Positions 45,112 through 54,638 of a DNA stretch of 64,000 nt are shown here, piece by piece. This stretch comes from Methanolapillus ohkumae (GTDB taxonomy: Archaea; Halobacteriota; Methanosarcinia; Methanosarcinales; Methanosarcinaceae). The stretch lies in NCBI RefSeq assembly GCF_032594355.1, contig NZ_CP131061.1, positions 744,001 to 808,000 on the forward strand, given 5' to 3'. The position numbers were made by a program, and so were the translations under genes. The stretch's first letter is position 1. Every line of letters begins with the position of its first letter. The notes under the pieces are model-generated. The model worked only from the letters and a program-made list of their open reading frames with translations, had not been told where the DNA came from and did not search any database.

Positions 45112-45154
45112 TAATACCATCTTTTGACATAAATATGTTAGTGAGGACTAAAAT

Positions 45155-46594
45155 ATGAACCTAAAAAAACCGTTAATGAGTTTACTTTGTGTATTACTCA
45201 TTTTGTTTAGCCTTTCCATTCCAGTAATGGCTTCAGAAGAAAAGCCAACGGAAAGAAATCCACGTGAAGTTGAGGATATTCGTACTTACACTGAAATGCC
45301 TTTGACAGAAGAACAAATTAAAGAACTACTTGAAAATACACCTCCAACCAATCCAATTGCATTTGAAGAATTATCAAAAAATGAAAAAACAATTGCAATT
45401 TATGGCGAAGTTCCTTCAAAAACAGGAGAAGATGCCTATGACTGGTGGGTTTCAATTCAAGAAATTACAACAGCAATTCTTGAAGACCAGGCATTTGGGA
45501 AATATTCTCCTAAACAGGGTGGTCCAATAAGAGCTTATAGTTGTGAAGTAGCTGGTTTTATCACAGTTTACTTAGACTATGATAGAAAAGATGAAATTAA
45601 ATCTGATGATATTGAGTCAATGAAAAAAATTATTGAGGAATATGCTCAAAAAGAAGGAGTAGAAAAAGTTCCTATGATTTTTGTTTACACCTCTGGTCCT
45701 TCTAAACTTCAATTGGATGCTAATTTTACCGACAAGGTTCGTCCAATTAGAGGAGGTTATAAAATGGAATCTTACCTTGGAACAGTGTTAAATCCGAATG
45801 GATCAACATCAGTAAATAATCCTGATGGTACTATTGGTTTTCCTGTTTATCAAAATAATTCCTCAAGTTCTAAAGGGTTCGTGACAGCAGGTCATACTTT
45901 CAGATACACATCTGCTCCATCATATCAGCCAACATACAATGCTAACAATAGTAATAGGGTTGGAACTTCCGTTATCTTTGGGAAAAGAAATGTAACCATA
46001 CACAACGTTACCATAAATGTACCAAGACTTGATACTGCATATGTTCCTGTAAATTCAACTGTTAATGTAACTCCAATTATTTTCGTAGGAAATGACCCGG
46101 TTTTAAAAAACTCATATCCTAAGAGAAGTTCAGATAATAAAACTCAGATGGTTGTTTATGGAAGTTCTAATTCATACAATGGTGAAATCCGATGGTATGG
46201 GGGCACTTCCGGTAATAATGGAGGTTATATCATAAAAAATCTCTATGAATACTCATATTTGGAGTTAAATGATACGAATGCATCAAATATTTCAAGCCTG
46301 CCCTTTGTATTCGATACAATTACGATTATGAATGTTTCAACCGGATCAAGTTGCTCCGCATCAGGGGATAGCGGTGGACCCGTTTATGCAGGCATGAATG
46401 TTACAATTAGTGGAAAAACAGACTACCAAGCATTTGTTCTCGGGACAGTAGTTGGTCACATGCCAGCGAATATAGGTAATTCAACAGATCCTTGGTACTT
46501 TTCTCACGATGCAACATTCTATGCTCCAAGAGGTGAAATTGAATACTATTTAGGAGTTAAGCCCCTAACTTCACAAAGCATGATATTAACTTAA
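45155..46594 (+). CDS. Secreted chymotrypsin-fold serine protease with pro-region
   Basis: A 479-aa secreted protein. Signal peptide residues 1-26 (SLLCVLLILFSLSIPVMA). Residues about 30-195 form a pro-region with a WW motif at 97-98. The catalytic part follows: VTAGHTF gives His247, RLDTAYV gives Asp293 and SASGDSGGPV gives Ser406, the full S1-type triad in order. It resembles the streptogrisin/alpha-lytic group, which needs its pro-region to fold. There are many N-glycosylation sequons and no C-terminal anchor, so release to the medium or cell wall is likely. Such proteases are unusual in methanogens. AT-rich codon use, somewhat different from neighbours, may point to transfer. Confidence 0.83.
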   Translation: MNLKKPLMSLLCVLLILFSLSIPVMASEEKPTERNPREVEDIRTYTEMPLTEEQIKELLENTPPTNPIAFEELSKNEKTIAIYGEVPSKTGEDAYDWWVSIQEITTAILEDQAFGKYSPKQGGPIRAYSCEVAGFITVYLDYDRKDEIKSDDIESMKKIIEEYAQKEGVEKVPMIFVYTSGPSKLQLDANFTDKVRPIRGGYKMESYLGTVLNPNGSTSVNNPDGTIGFPVYQNNSSSSKGFVTAGHTFRYTSAPSYQPTYNANNSNRVGTSVIFGKRNVTIHNVTINVPRLDTAYVPVNSTVNVTPIIFVGNDPVLKNSYPKRSSDNKTQMVVYGSSNSYNGEIRWYGGTSGNNGGYIIKNLYEYSYLELNDTNASNISSLPFVFDTITIMNVSTGSSCSASGDSGGPVYAGMNVTISGKTDYQAFVLGTVVGHMPANIGNSTDPWYFSHDATFYAPRGEIEYYLGVKPLTSQSMILT

Positions 46595-46619
46595 AAAATA
46601 GAATTTAAATGTATAAAAT

Positions 46620-46654
46620 AATCATGATAATGAACATTATCATGATTTTATTTT
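46620..46654 (+). terminator. Terminator after the protease
   Basis: AATCATGATAATG (46620-46632) and CATTATCATGATT (46635-46647), perfect, then TTATTTTTTT. Confidence 0.65.
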
Positions 46655-46694
46655 TTTGTTATCCCCCTTTGAATGATAATTTTGGATGATCTGT

Positions 46695-47333
46695 ATGAAT
46701 CAAAAAAGTCTTGCCATCATTTTGCTTGTCGTTGTTGTTTTGCTTCTGTTCGCCGGAATTGTTTATGCGGAAGTCCATGGTTGGACAACAATGAAATCCG
46801 TCAGATATTGCAGCGATGAAGACGTCGGTAAAATTAGAGAAACAGCCATCAACGGCTCTCAAATGTTTAAAGATTATTCAAATCCGGACTCTGTTTATTT
46901 TGGAACATTTCCTTCTTTTGAAAATGATTCAAATACTTCTTCCACGCCGGATTGCTCTCTTGGAAAAGAGGTTTCCGAGTGGTGGTATTTCATGGAGCGT
47001 CTTAGAAGATCCGTTGAAGAAGATCCGGAATTTCAAAAATTGACGCGTAAAAACGGCGGCTTAATCATTGGTGCCGTTCATAAAAACGGTATTTTGTTCA
47101 TTCGTTATTCGGATTCGGATGGAAAAATGCTTTCTTCAAATGATATTGAAAAGATCTATCAACTCATTGAAACAAAGGCAGAAGAAGAAGGATTTTCTGA
47201 TATTCCGGTTGTTTTTACAACACGGCGGCTTGAGCCCATACTTATTTTAGGACACGATTGCTATACCTGCAGTTATGAAAAAAAGCAGACATTAAGCGGA
47301 TATTTTAAAGATTTAATGGCAGATGAGTCGTAA
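46695..47333 (+). CDS. Membrane-anchored relative of the protease pro-region
   Basis: A 212-aa protein with an N-terminal membrane segment (residues 6-25) and no catalytic domain. Residues about 66-180 line up with the pro-region of the upstream protease (its residues 78-184): a WW pair, E(D)PEF/DQAF, a GG.I turn, I.VYLDYD/LFIRYSD, S.DIE..., EEEG...IPVVF/KEGVEKVPMIF. Two Cys pairs (C39, C87; C189, C192) are extra. It could chaperone or inhibit the protease in trans; that is inference. ATG at 46695 is preceded by GGATGATC. Confidence 0.65.
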   Translation: MNQKSLAIILLVVVVLLLFAGIVYAEVHGWTTMKSVRYCSDEDVGKIRETAINGSQMFKDYSNPDSVYFGTFPSFENDSNTSSTPDCSLGKEVSEWWYFMERLRRSVEEDPEFQKLTRKNGGLIIGAVHKNGILFIRYSDSDGKMLSSNDIEKIYQLIETKAEEEGFSDIPVVFTTRRLEPILILGHDCYTCSYEKKQTLSGYFKDLMADES

Positions 47334-47415
47334 TAATGACAACTTAATAATTAAACAAAAAATGCAGCAAACTAAAAAAAGTAAACAAATGCAGCAATAC
47401 TTAAACAATAACCCG

Positions 47416-47520
47416 CTGCAGCAACTGTCAAAACAATGATATCTATTCATTATGAATTTCCGCAAAATACAAATGCTATCGCATTTGATTTTGCGGGAGG
47501 GTTTGCTTGAATCAAAAAAA
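47416..47520 (-). repeat. Long hairpin element, copy A (inverted)
   Basis: On the minus strand: GATTCAAGCAAACCCTCCCG, then a 16-bp stem with one bulged base (47460-47496; tip AAATGC/GCATTT), then ATTCATAATGAAT and AGATAT. Same parts and order as copies B and C, with a different but still paired stem. Confidence 0.7.
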
Positions 47521-47603
47521 AACGAAATATAAAGGTTTGATGATTTATCTAATCTAATGATTTTCAGGATTCTATGGCCTCATGATTTTCATGGTCAAAC
47601 AAT

Positions 47604-48014
47604 TTAATGATGTGTTCCTTCAATGACACATAATCCCAAATCTTCAATCATTTTTTTGATAGAATCCAGATGCGGACACTTGGAATAGCCGTCCATATTC
47701 CGGTACATGCAGGAACTCAAATGAACGACTTCCGCCCCTGATTTTTGAACGGATTTGCATAAACGGTAAACGCGCCGTCCGCTGCAACCGCCGCATGTAA
47801 ATGCGGCAATCATTTCCGTCTCCGTACCGTAATCGGAAAAAGCAACCGTTTTTGAATTAAAAGCTTTAAAACAACCCGTTCCCGGACAAACTTCCGAGAC
47901 AATATGGCAGCGGACAAGCGCGATTTTAGAAATTTTTTTCGAATAGACCGGAGCTTCCGGCAAAGGCGGCTGAGATGGCTGAGGTGGTTGGGATGGCTGA
48001 GATGGTTGAGACAA
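47604..48014 (-). CDS. CGGC domain protein
   Basis: About 136 aa. KIALVRCHIVSEVCPGTGCFKAF and FTCGGCSGRRVYRLCKSVQKSGAEVVHLSSCMY match the CGGC (putative metal-binding) domain. TTG at 48012-48014 has AGGTGAT just upstream and is chosen; the N-terminus then carries a QPSQPSQPPQPSQPP tandem repeat. It sits 123 nt downstream of hcp on the same strand. Function unknown; Cys spacing suggests metal or Fe-S handling. Confidence 0.78.
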   Translation of the reverse strand: MSQPSQPSQPPQPSQPPLPEAPVYSKKISKIALVRCHIVSEVCPGTGCFKAFNSKTVAFSDYGTETEMIAAFTCGGCSGRRVYRLCKSVQKSGAEVVHLSSCMYRNMDGYSKCPHLDSIKKMIEDLGLCVIEGTHH

Positions 48015-48137
48015 AAAAATCACCTGCAAAAAAAGGATTTTTCCGGAAAAATCCGGAAAAATTCAATTTTTAATTTTTAATTTTAAAGTTTCAATTTTAA
48101 AGTTTCAATTTTAAAACGAAATGCAAAACTTTAAAAT

Positions 48138-49805
48138 TTAAGCCAAAATCAAACGCTTCATATCGGTCTCGACATCCGAATTTTTGCTGATGTTAAACGT
48201 CTTGATGAGAACATCCAAGACATTGGGTGAAACGCAAGCCGGCAAGGTCGGACCCAAAACAATGTTTTGAACGTTGAGCGACAACAGCGCCAAAAGAACC
48301 AGGCAAGCCTTTTGCTCATACCAGGCAATGTTGTAGACCACCGGCAAATCATTGATGTTTTCAAGACCAAACGCTTTGGCAAGTTCCATCGCAATCACGA
48401 CCAAGGAATAGCAATCGTTACACTGTCCGGCATCCAAGACGCGCGGGATTCCGCCGATGTCGCCCAAATCCAATTTATTGTACCGGTACTTGGCGCAGCC
48501 GGCGGTCAAAATCACCGTGTCTTTCGGAAGCGCTTTTGCAAAATCGGTGTAGTAAGACCGCTCTTTGCGGCGACCGTCACAGCCGGCCATCACGACAAAC
48601 TTTTGGATTTGCCCGGCTTTCACGGCAGCAATCACCTTATCGGCAACCGACAACGTTGCGCTGTGCGAAAATCCGGTCATGACGGTTCCGTCTTCCAACG
48701 ATTCCGGCGGCTTGCATTTTTGAGCCATCTTGACGATTTCGGAGAAATCCTTAGAACCATCCACTCGGACCGGAATGTGCTTCAATTTTAAATTGGTTTT
48801 GGAATCGGAAAAACCAACCATGTTGGTCGTAAAAAGCCGGTCCGCATAAGTATCTTTGGGCGGAACCAGACAGTTGGTCGTCATCAAAATCGGGCCATTG
48901 AATTTTTCAAACTCTTCCTTTTGAAGCCACCAGGCGTTGCCGTAATTGCCGGCCAGATGATCATATTTTTGGAAAGCCGGATAACCATGCGCCGGAAGCA
49001 TTTCTCCATGTGTATACACATCCACGCCGGTGCCTTTTGTCTGTTCCAAAAGCATGTCCATGTCCTTTAAATCATGTCCGCTGATTAAAATTCCCGGATT
49101 TTTGCGAACGCCGGTCTTAACCGCCGTCGGAACCGGATTTCCATACGTTTGCGTATTGGCGGTGTCCAGCAAAGCCAAAACTTTCACGCCGAAGCTGCCG
49201 CATTCCATCAACAAACCCACCAATTGGTCGGCGGATAAAGTGTCATCCATAGTTGAAATCAATGCTTTTTCAACAAAAATGTAGACAGATTCGTCTTCCG
49301 ACCCGAGAATCAACGCATGCGTTCCGTAGGCGGCAAGTCCTTTTAATCCGCAAATCAATGTTTCCCGAAGGGAACGAACGTCCACGTTTTCAGTTGCCAA
49401 AATGCCGATTTCTTCCGGGTCCTTTGTCATTAATTTGTCCAGAGAAATTGTGGCCGCGTCCGCCATGCCTTTTGAGACGCCTGATAAAACGGAATCGCAC
49501 GCGCCGGAACAAACTTTTTGGCAAACAGCGTCCCGTCTCTGAATTGTTTCCCGGATCATCTTTTCAAAATAACCGGCATCAAAATTAACATTGGTGAGGG
49601 TTGAAAAGAGAGCTTCAAGAACGAACGGCCCGAATGTTTTGTCATCCGCGTTTTTCTTCCGTCCTTGCTGATTACAAAAAGCGTAACCTTTCAAAGCATA
49701 AATGAGCCGGTCTTGAAGAATCGAAACATCCTCCTTTTTGCCGCACATCCCGCTTTTGGTACAGCCCGTTCCATTCATCGTTTCTTCACACTGAAAGCAA
49801 AACAT
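48138..49805 (-). CDS. hcp: Hydroxylamine reductase / hybrid cluster protein
   Basis: A 555-aa hybrid cluster protein. The N-terminal cluster motif is MFCFQCEETMNGTGCTKSGMCGK, of the C-x2-C-x(n)-C-x(n)-C strict-anaerobe type. Hybrid-cluster ligand regions include VYTHGEMLPAHGYPAF, LMTTNCLVPP and VILTAGCAKYRYNKLDLGDI. It reduces hydroxylamine in vitro and is linked to NO or nitrosative stress in bacteria. ATG at 49803-49805 with GAGGAGG is chosen over a longer frame. A divergent HxlR-type regulator lies upstream. Confidence 0.96.
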   Translation of the reverse strand: MFCFQCEETMNGTGCTKSGMCGKKEDVSILQDRLIYALKGYAFCNQQGRKKNADDKTFGPFVLEALFSTLTNVNFDAGYFEKMIRETIQRRDAVCQKVCSGACDSVLSGVSKGMADAATISLDKLMTKDPEEIGILATENVDVRSLRETLICGLKGLAAYGTHALILGSEDESVYIFVEKALISTMDDTLSADQLVGLLMECGSFGVKVLALLDTANTQTYGNPVPTAVKTGVRKNPGILISGHDLKDMDMLLEQTKGTGVDVYTHGEMLPAHGYPAFQKYDHLAGNYGNAWWLQKEEFEKFNGPILMTTNCLVPPKDTYADRLFTTNMVGFSDSKTNLKLKHIPVRVDGSKDFSEIVKMAQKCKPPESLEDGTVMTGFSHSATLSVADKVIAAVKAGQIQKFVVMAGCDGRRKERSYYTDFAKALPKDTVILTAGCAKYRYNKLDLGDIGGIPRVLDAGQCNDCYSLVVIAMELAKAFGLENINDLPVVYNIAWYEQKACLVLLALLSLNVQNIVLGPTLPACVSPNVLDVLIKTFNISKNSDVETDMKRLILA

Positions 49806-50344
49806 AATTTTCTCCTCCTCTTGAAAAATATTTAAGAGCGGCGTGAAAATAAAGCCGGAATTTTCGATATTTGGTATTTTACGGTTTTTTATTTTCATGC
49901 CGCATATTTTAAAAAACATCAGGCAAAATGCCTCATGTTTTACCGTTTTTCGGTTTTAATGCATGTTAATTAAATATACAAATTTATATATTAAATTAAC
50001 AATTTATTTACTTATTTTTTTGCATTTATTTTATGGTGGGGTTTTTCAATTTTATTTGTATTTATTTCGTTTATTTTGTTTCTCGTTTTTTGGTTTAATT
50101 TTTGTTCGTTTTTTGATTTATTTTATTTGTTTGTTTTTTGGTTTATTTTATTTGTTTGTTTTTATTTTATTTTATTTCGTTTTTTTGTTTGTTTTATTTG
50201 TTTGTTTTTTATTTTGGGGTTATTCAGGTTATTTTTGTTTTATCCATTTACAAAAAGATCACTTTCAAAGAAGCAATATCTTTTTGATACTTGATAGTAG
50301 GAAGATATTTATTTAAATAATAGATAGTATCTGAGCGGATACTT
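49806..50344. other. hcp / hxlR divergent intergenic region
   Basis: A 539-nt gap. The part from 49960 to 50220 is a T-rich slippage-prone tract of TTTGTTTGTTTTTTGGTTTA units. Near the regulator the GATACT/AGTATC inverted repeats occur (50286-50342). Confidence 0.55.
50286..50342. promoter_or_regulatory. Candidate HxlR operator
   Basis: GATACT (50286-50291) and AGTATC (50326-50331) form an inverted repeat, a nearby second GATACT is at 50338-50343, and ATAGT/ATAGAT sub-repeats lie between. It directly precedes the hxlR ATG, as expected of an autoregulated site. Confidence 0.4.
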
Positions 50345-50701
50345 ATGAAAGACTGTACAATTTACAAAGTTACGGACCTTGTCGGAAAAAAATGGACGCT
50401 TTGCATTCTTCATGAACTTTATAAGGGAGACATGTGCAACAAAAGGTTCAATGAACTCAAAGGACAATTGTGTGACATCACTCCCAAAATTCTATCCATG
50501 CGGCTTAAAGAGATGGAAATGGAAGGGTTAATCGAAAAAAAGGTGGACTCGACGTCTTTTCCGGTCAAATGCGAATACGCGCTGACTGATAGCGGAAAAG
50601 AATTAGTCGAAGTCATCCAGATATTAAAAAACTGGGGCCATAAATGGAAAGTGGATAACGAAGGCTGTAAGAACACCTTGTGTATCCGGTGCAAAAATTA
50701 A
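50345..50701 (+). CDS. HxlR-family winged-helix transcriptional regulator
   Basis: A 118-aa HxlR-type regulator: YKVTDLVGKKWTLCILHELYKGDMCNKRFNEL, then ITPKILSMRLKEMEMEGLIEKK (recognition helix and wing) and YALTDSGKEL. Seven Cys residues, including CKNTLCIRC at the C-terminus, suggest thiol or metal sensing. HxlR relatives respond to aldehydes, redox or disulfide stress. Divergent from hcp, which it may control. The ATG has GAGCGGA just before it. Confidence 0.9.
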   Translation: MKDCTIYKVTDLVGKKWTLCILHELYKGDMCNKRFNELKGQLCDITPKILSMRLKEMEMEGLIEKKVDSTSFPVKCEYALTDSGKELVEVIQILKNWGHKWKVDNEGCKNTLCIRCKN

Positions 50702-51339
50702 AACAAAGTCCGGACAACGAAAACAAAGGCTGAGCAAAACTAAAACAAAACCAAAATAAATCTTTTTTTTCTTTTTTTTCTTTTTCATTCCGATGCGTTC
50801 GATTTTTTTTAACAAAAAGCCGCTGATGTATTTTGATGCCGGCTGTCGCTGGCGAAATATCCAAAGGGCAGGTTTAAAAAATGAAAAAAAACGACTGATT
50901 TTATTATTTAATTTTTTTCAAAAACGCATCGCTGCTCTTAAAAAAATTCAAAAAAATAAGTTCAAAGAAAAGATGTAAAATATCAAAACAGATAAGGGAT
51001 AAGGAATAAGGAATAAGGGATAAGGGGAAAGTCCGGGTTTTTTTGAGGTGGAGTTGGAAAGAACTCCGGCTTTCCCCTTTATGAATGCTGCTTTTCAGAT
51101 GTATTGATTTGAACCGGTATCGTTTAATTTGCGGTGACAAATTTTGAGGGAAACGGACCGGTACAAAAAAATAGCTGCTTGCAGTCGGATTTCCGTTTGA
51201 AAAATTTGAAAGGATGTCGTGTCAACCTTTCAAAGGAGTCTGAAAAAAAGACGGCGATCCGTTGAATCATTGGGAATGATGTTGATTTTATGGATTTGTT
51301 TACTTTATTTTTTTCTTTATTTTTTGTTTTTTCTTTATT
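50702..51339. other. Intergenic region with nested hairpin
   Basis: A 638-nt gap. At 50990-51025 GATAAGG/GAATAAGG units repeat. AAGGGGAAAG (51022-51031) pairs with CTTTCCCCTT (51070-51079), enclosing a second hairpin GGAGTT/AACTCC (51050-51067) and a GGTTTTTTT run. No convincing protein gene; short frames are A- or T-rich chance openings. Confidence 0.55.
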
Positions 51340-51615
51340 TTAGTTATTTTTTTTATTTTGTGAACATGAACAAATTTCATTTAAATTCCCTGCGGCCGGT
51401 TCTATTTTTTCTTTGTTCTTGTCCGACTTTTTTGGCGGTGAACAACATCCGGAAGACCCCATCACTTGGGATTTGGTACAACATCCCGATGAAGAGCAAC
51501 TGCTGCAGGAGGTTTTACCTTGAAGCATTCCCCGCAATTTATAAAGAATGACCAAAACCGCAAAGGCAATCATTCCGTAAACAAGAAGTTGCGGTAAGAG
51601 GGAGGAAATATCCAT
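51340..51615 (-). CDS. FeoB-associated Cys-rich membrane protein
   Basis: A 91-aa protein with one N-terminal membrane helix (residues 8-27) and a cytoplasmic Cys cluster (SCSSCSSSGCC, GCC, CSC). This matches the small Cys-rich proteins often found with feoB. The ATG has AGGTGA upstream. It lies 182 nt downstream of feoB on the same strand. A role in handling incoming Fe(II) is inferred from association. Confidence 0.8.
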   Translation of the reverse strand: MDISSLLPQLLVYGMIAFAVLVILYKLRGMLQGKTSCSSCSSSGCCTKSQVMGSSGCCSPPKKSDKNKEKIEPAAGNLNEICSCSQNKKNN

Positions 51616-51797
51616 TTATTTCACCTTTTTATTTGGTATTTGATTTTTTAATTTGAAAAATCGAAAAGAACAAAATTTTATTTCTTTGCAAGATTTTGTT
51701 TCTTTGAAAAGTTGTATCCTTTGTTCTTTTTGTTCTTTTTCGATTTTTTCTTTCAGGCGAATTTTTTACTTTTTATGTTGCTTTGCGAACTTGACGG

Positions 51798-53765
51798 TCA
51801 GGCAAAATACACAGACAGGTACGGCCAAACAACCAATGCGATCCGGTACACAATAAACGCGACCACATAAGCAATCACGGTCTGGTAAGCCGCGGCAAAG
51901 AGTCCCAGTTTCCAGCTGTTGAGCTCCCGCTTAATGGTGACAAATGCCACCAAACAGGGGAGGTACAAAAGACAGAAAACCATGAATGAGAGCGCAATTA
52001 CCGGGGTGAACATCGCCAAAAATTCCGCCGGTGTATACAAGATTTCAATCACGGATACAACCGCTTCTTTTGCGACAAATCCTGTTAAGAGAGCGTCTGC
52101 CGCACGCCAATCTCCAAACCCGAGCGGGCCGAAAATCGGGGCAATTACAGAGCCGATCATTCCGAAAATACTTTCGGCCGGATCTTCTACGGCTTGGAAG
52201 GCGAAGTTGTACCCTTGACAGAACCAAATCACAATCGACATGGCAAAGATAATTGTTCCGGCACGGATAATGAATCCGCGTGCTTTTTCCCAGATGTGTT
52301 TAAAGTAAGTGTACAAATCCGGCATCCTGTAGGGCGGAAGTTCCATAATGAAGGGAGACATCGGTCCTCTAAAGATTGTTTTCTTCAAAAGCCAGGCCGA
52401 GAAAACGGCAACGACAATTCCAAGAACGTAAATGAACAGCATGATCCAACCGGCGTGGGCCGAGAAGAACGCGCCGATGAACAAGCCGTAAATCGGTAAA
52501 CGCGCGCCGCAAGACATGAAAGGTGTAATCACAATGGTGGTTTTTCGGTCCATTTCATTATCCAGCGTTCGAGCCGCCATGACACCCGGAACACCGCAAC
52601 CAAATCCCATCACCATCGGAATGAAACTCTTACCGGACAAGCCGATTTTGCGGAAAAGACGGTCCATGATAAAAGCTACACGGGCCATGTATCCGGTGTC
52701 TTCCATTAAGGTTAAAAAGACGAATAAAATCACAATCTGCGGAATGAATGTCAAAACTCCGCCGACTCCGGCAATAATACCGTTAATCACCAGGTCCAAC
52801 ATCCAATCGGCCGCACCTGCGGAAGTGAACCACTCTTCCACAAAACCGGCCAGGGTTTCGTTTAAGAAGACGTCAATCCAGTCGGAGAAGAGACTGCCGA
52901 CGGCGCCGAAAGATAATTGGAAAACAATATACATAATAATGAGGAAAAGCGGGATACCAATCCATTTGTTGGTCAAAAATTTGTCGATTTTCTTCGACCG
53001 GTCGGCTTGAACTTGCCGTTCTCCTTGTTTTGTGGTCTTGGCGACAATATCCGTAATTTGCGCGTAGACTTCCGAGGAGTGTTCATCAAAATCGATCTCA
53101 TCCGCGTCTTTGAGCTGAGATAATTCGAATTTTGTTTTATCAAAGGAGAAAGAGGATTTGGAAGGGTCGTATCCGGGAAGGTTCTTGTAACTGTTGTCCA
53201 AAATTTCATTGCTTTTTTGGATCAATTTGGGAATGCCGCCTTTTGCGGCTTCGGACGTGTGAGATCCCATTAATTTTGCCATTTTCGCGGAAAGACTGTT
53301 TCCTTCAATTGCGGAAATCGGAACAACCGGAAAACCGACCATTTGATGTAATTTTTCATAATCAATGAGGGTTCCGTTTTGCTCCACTTCATCCATCATG
53401 TTCAGAGCAATGATGACCGGACAGCCGAGTTTTTTGAGCTGGAAGGTCAAATAAAGACCGCGTTCCAAGTTGGTCGCGTCAATGATGTTAATCACAAGAT
53501 CGGGATTTTGCTCCACAATGAAATTCCGGGTAATGATTTCTTCCGCGGAATATGGAGTTAAAGAATAGATGCCGGGCAAGTCGACAACGTCAACCTGTTC
53601 TTTGCTTTCGCCTTTGCCGGGTTTGACATAGGTTCCAATCTTTTTCTCAATCGTCACTCCGGGCCAGTTTCCGACTTTTTGGTTGGAACCGGTGAGCCGG
53701 TTAAAAAGTGTTGTTTTTCCACTGTTTGGGTTTCCGGCCAGCGCAATTGTGTATTTGCCGGCCAT
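51798..53765 (-). CDS. feoB: Ferrous iron transport protein B
   Basis: A 655-aa Fe(II) transporter. The N-terminal G domain has GNPNSGKT (residues 11-18), VDLPGIYSL (G3) and ALNMMDEVE (G4). The membrane part starts near residue 270 and includes the two Gate regions (FVFLTLMEDTGYMARVAFIMDRL...GFGCGVPG, then the C-terminal half). Start ATG immediately follows the feoA stop with no gap, showing coupling. Full length for a short-type FeoB. Confidence 0.96.
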   Translation of the reverse strand: MAGKYTIALAGNPNSGKTTLFNRLTGSNQKVGNWPGVTIEKKIGTYVKPGKGESKEQVDVVDLPGIYSLTPYSAEEIITRNFIVEQNPDLVINIIDATNLERGLYLTFQLKKLGCPVIIALNMMDEVEQNGTLIDYEKLHQMVGFPVVPISAIEGNSLSAKMAKLMGSHTSEAAKGGIPKLIQKSNEILDNSYKNLPGYDPSKSSFSFDKTKFELSQLKDADEIDFDEHSSEVYAQITDIVAKTTKQGERQVQADRSKKIDKFLTNKWIGIPLFLIIMYIVFQLSFGAVGSLFSDWIDVFLNETLAGFVEEWFTSAGAADWMLDLVINGIIAGVGGVLTFIPQIVILFVFLTLMEDTGYMARVAFIMDRLFRKIGLSGKSFIPMVMGFGCGVPGVMAARTLDNEMDRKTTIVITPFMSCGARLPIYGLFIGAFFSAHAGWIMLFIYVLGIVVAVFSAWLLKKTIFRGPMSPFIMELPPYRMPDLYTYFKHIWEKARGFIIRAGTIIFAMSIVIWFCQGYNFAFQAVEDPAESIFGMIGSVIAPIFGPLGFGDWRAADALLTGFVAKEAVVSVIEILYTPAEFLAMFTPVIALSFMVFCLLYLPCLVAFVTIKRELNSWKLGLFAAAYQTVIAYVVAFIVYRIALVVWPYLSVYFA

Positions 53766-54059
53766 TTAAGAAACGCTCCTTTGAATATCGCGTTCGGTGG
53801 TTGTACTTCCCGTGGGAATTTGACATTTTTGAACGTTGTTCACATGAATGCCGGATGCCTCGCTTTTTCGGATGGATAAGTTGTAATGGCGAATGCGAAG
53901 TTCAATCGGGTCTCCAAGGGGCGCGCATTTGACGACTTCCACGCAGGTTCCGGGGGTGACACCCATACAAAGCAAACGGTTTTTCAAAACGTTACTGCAA
54001 TCGATGCTGACCACTTCACAGGTACAGCCCGGTTTCACATCTTTTAGAGTTTGATCCAT
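53766..54059 (-). CDS. feoA: FeoA domain protein
   Basis: A 97-aa SH3-like FeoA: LKDVKPGCTCEVVSID, then NRLLCMGVTPGTCVEVVKCAPLGDPIELRIRHYNLSIRKSEASGI. It is the usual cytoplasmic partner of FeoB. A 20-residue Thr/Ser/Gln-rich tail is added at the end. First gene of the feoA-feoB-Cys-rich cluster. Confidence 0.93.
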   Translation of the reverse strand: MDQTLKDVKPGCTCEVVSIDCSNVLKNRLLCMGVTPGTCVEVVKCAPLGDPIELRIRHYNLSIRKSEASGIHVNNVQKCQIPTGSTTTERDIQRSVS

Positions 54060-54638
54060 TATTTTTGACTCCGTTATTATTTTCGTTACAATTACATTTT
54101 TTAATTTAATGATTTAATTTAATGAAGAGGGGGATTGAAATGAATAATTTAAAGTCCGCCGCCAACATTGGGGCGATCGATTTTAAATTTATCACAAATA
54201 AATTTAAAATTTTGAAATGAGAGAATTTAATTTTTTGAATTAATTTTTTTAAAATTAATTTTTTGAATTTATTGAATAATTATTTGATTTCACTTGAAAA
54301 ATTCCAACCTCAGTGAAAGGATGATTGAATTATTGGAAAATAATTGAAAATTAAGACCGAAAAATCGGAACTTAATTTTCAATTTATTTTGATTTGCTTT
54401 TCAGTTTGTTTGATTGATTTCGTTTTTTTATTATGGATTGAATGGAAAAACTACGTTTTTCATTTTTTGGGGTGTCCGCGGTTTTTTAAGCCGCTTAAGT
54501 CTACTTAAATCGGGTTACTTTTTATTTTTTAAAGAAACAAATTCCAATGCCGATTCTGAAAAATCATATGAATGAGAGGGTTTTCATAAGAACATATAAT
54601 TTTTGTTGCCAGACATTATTTTTTGTTTGTTTAAATTA

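Noticed and set aside
50793..50978. 61-codon frame after hxlR
   Set aside because: Lys-rich chance frame in A-rich DNA without start signals.
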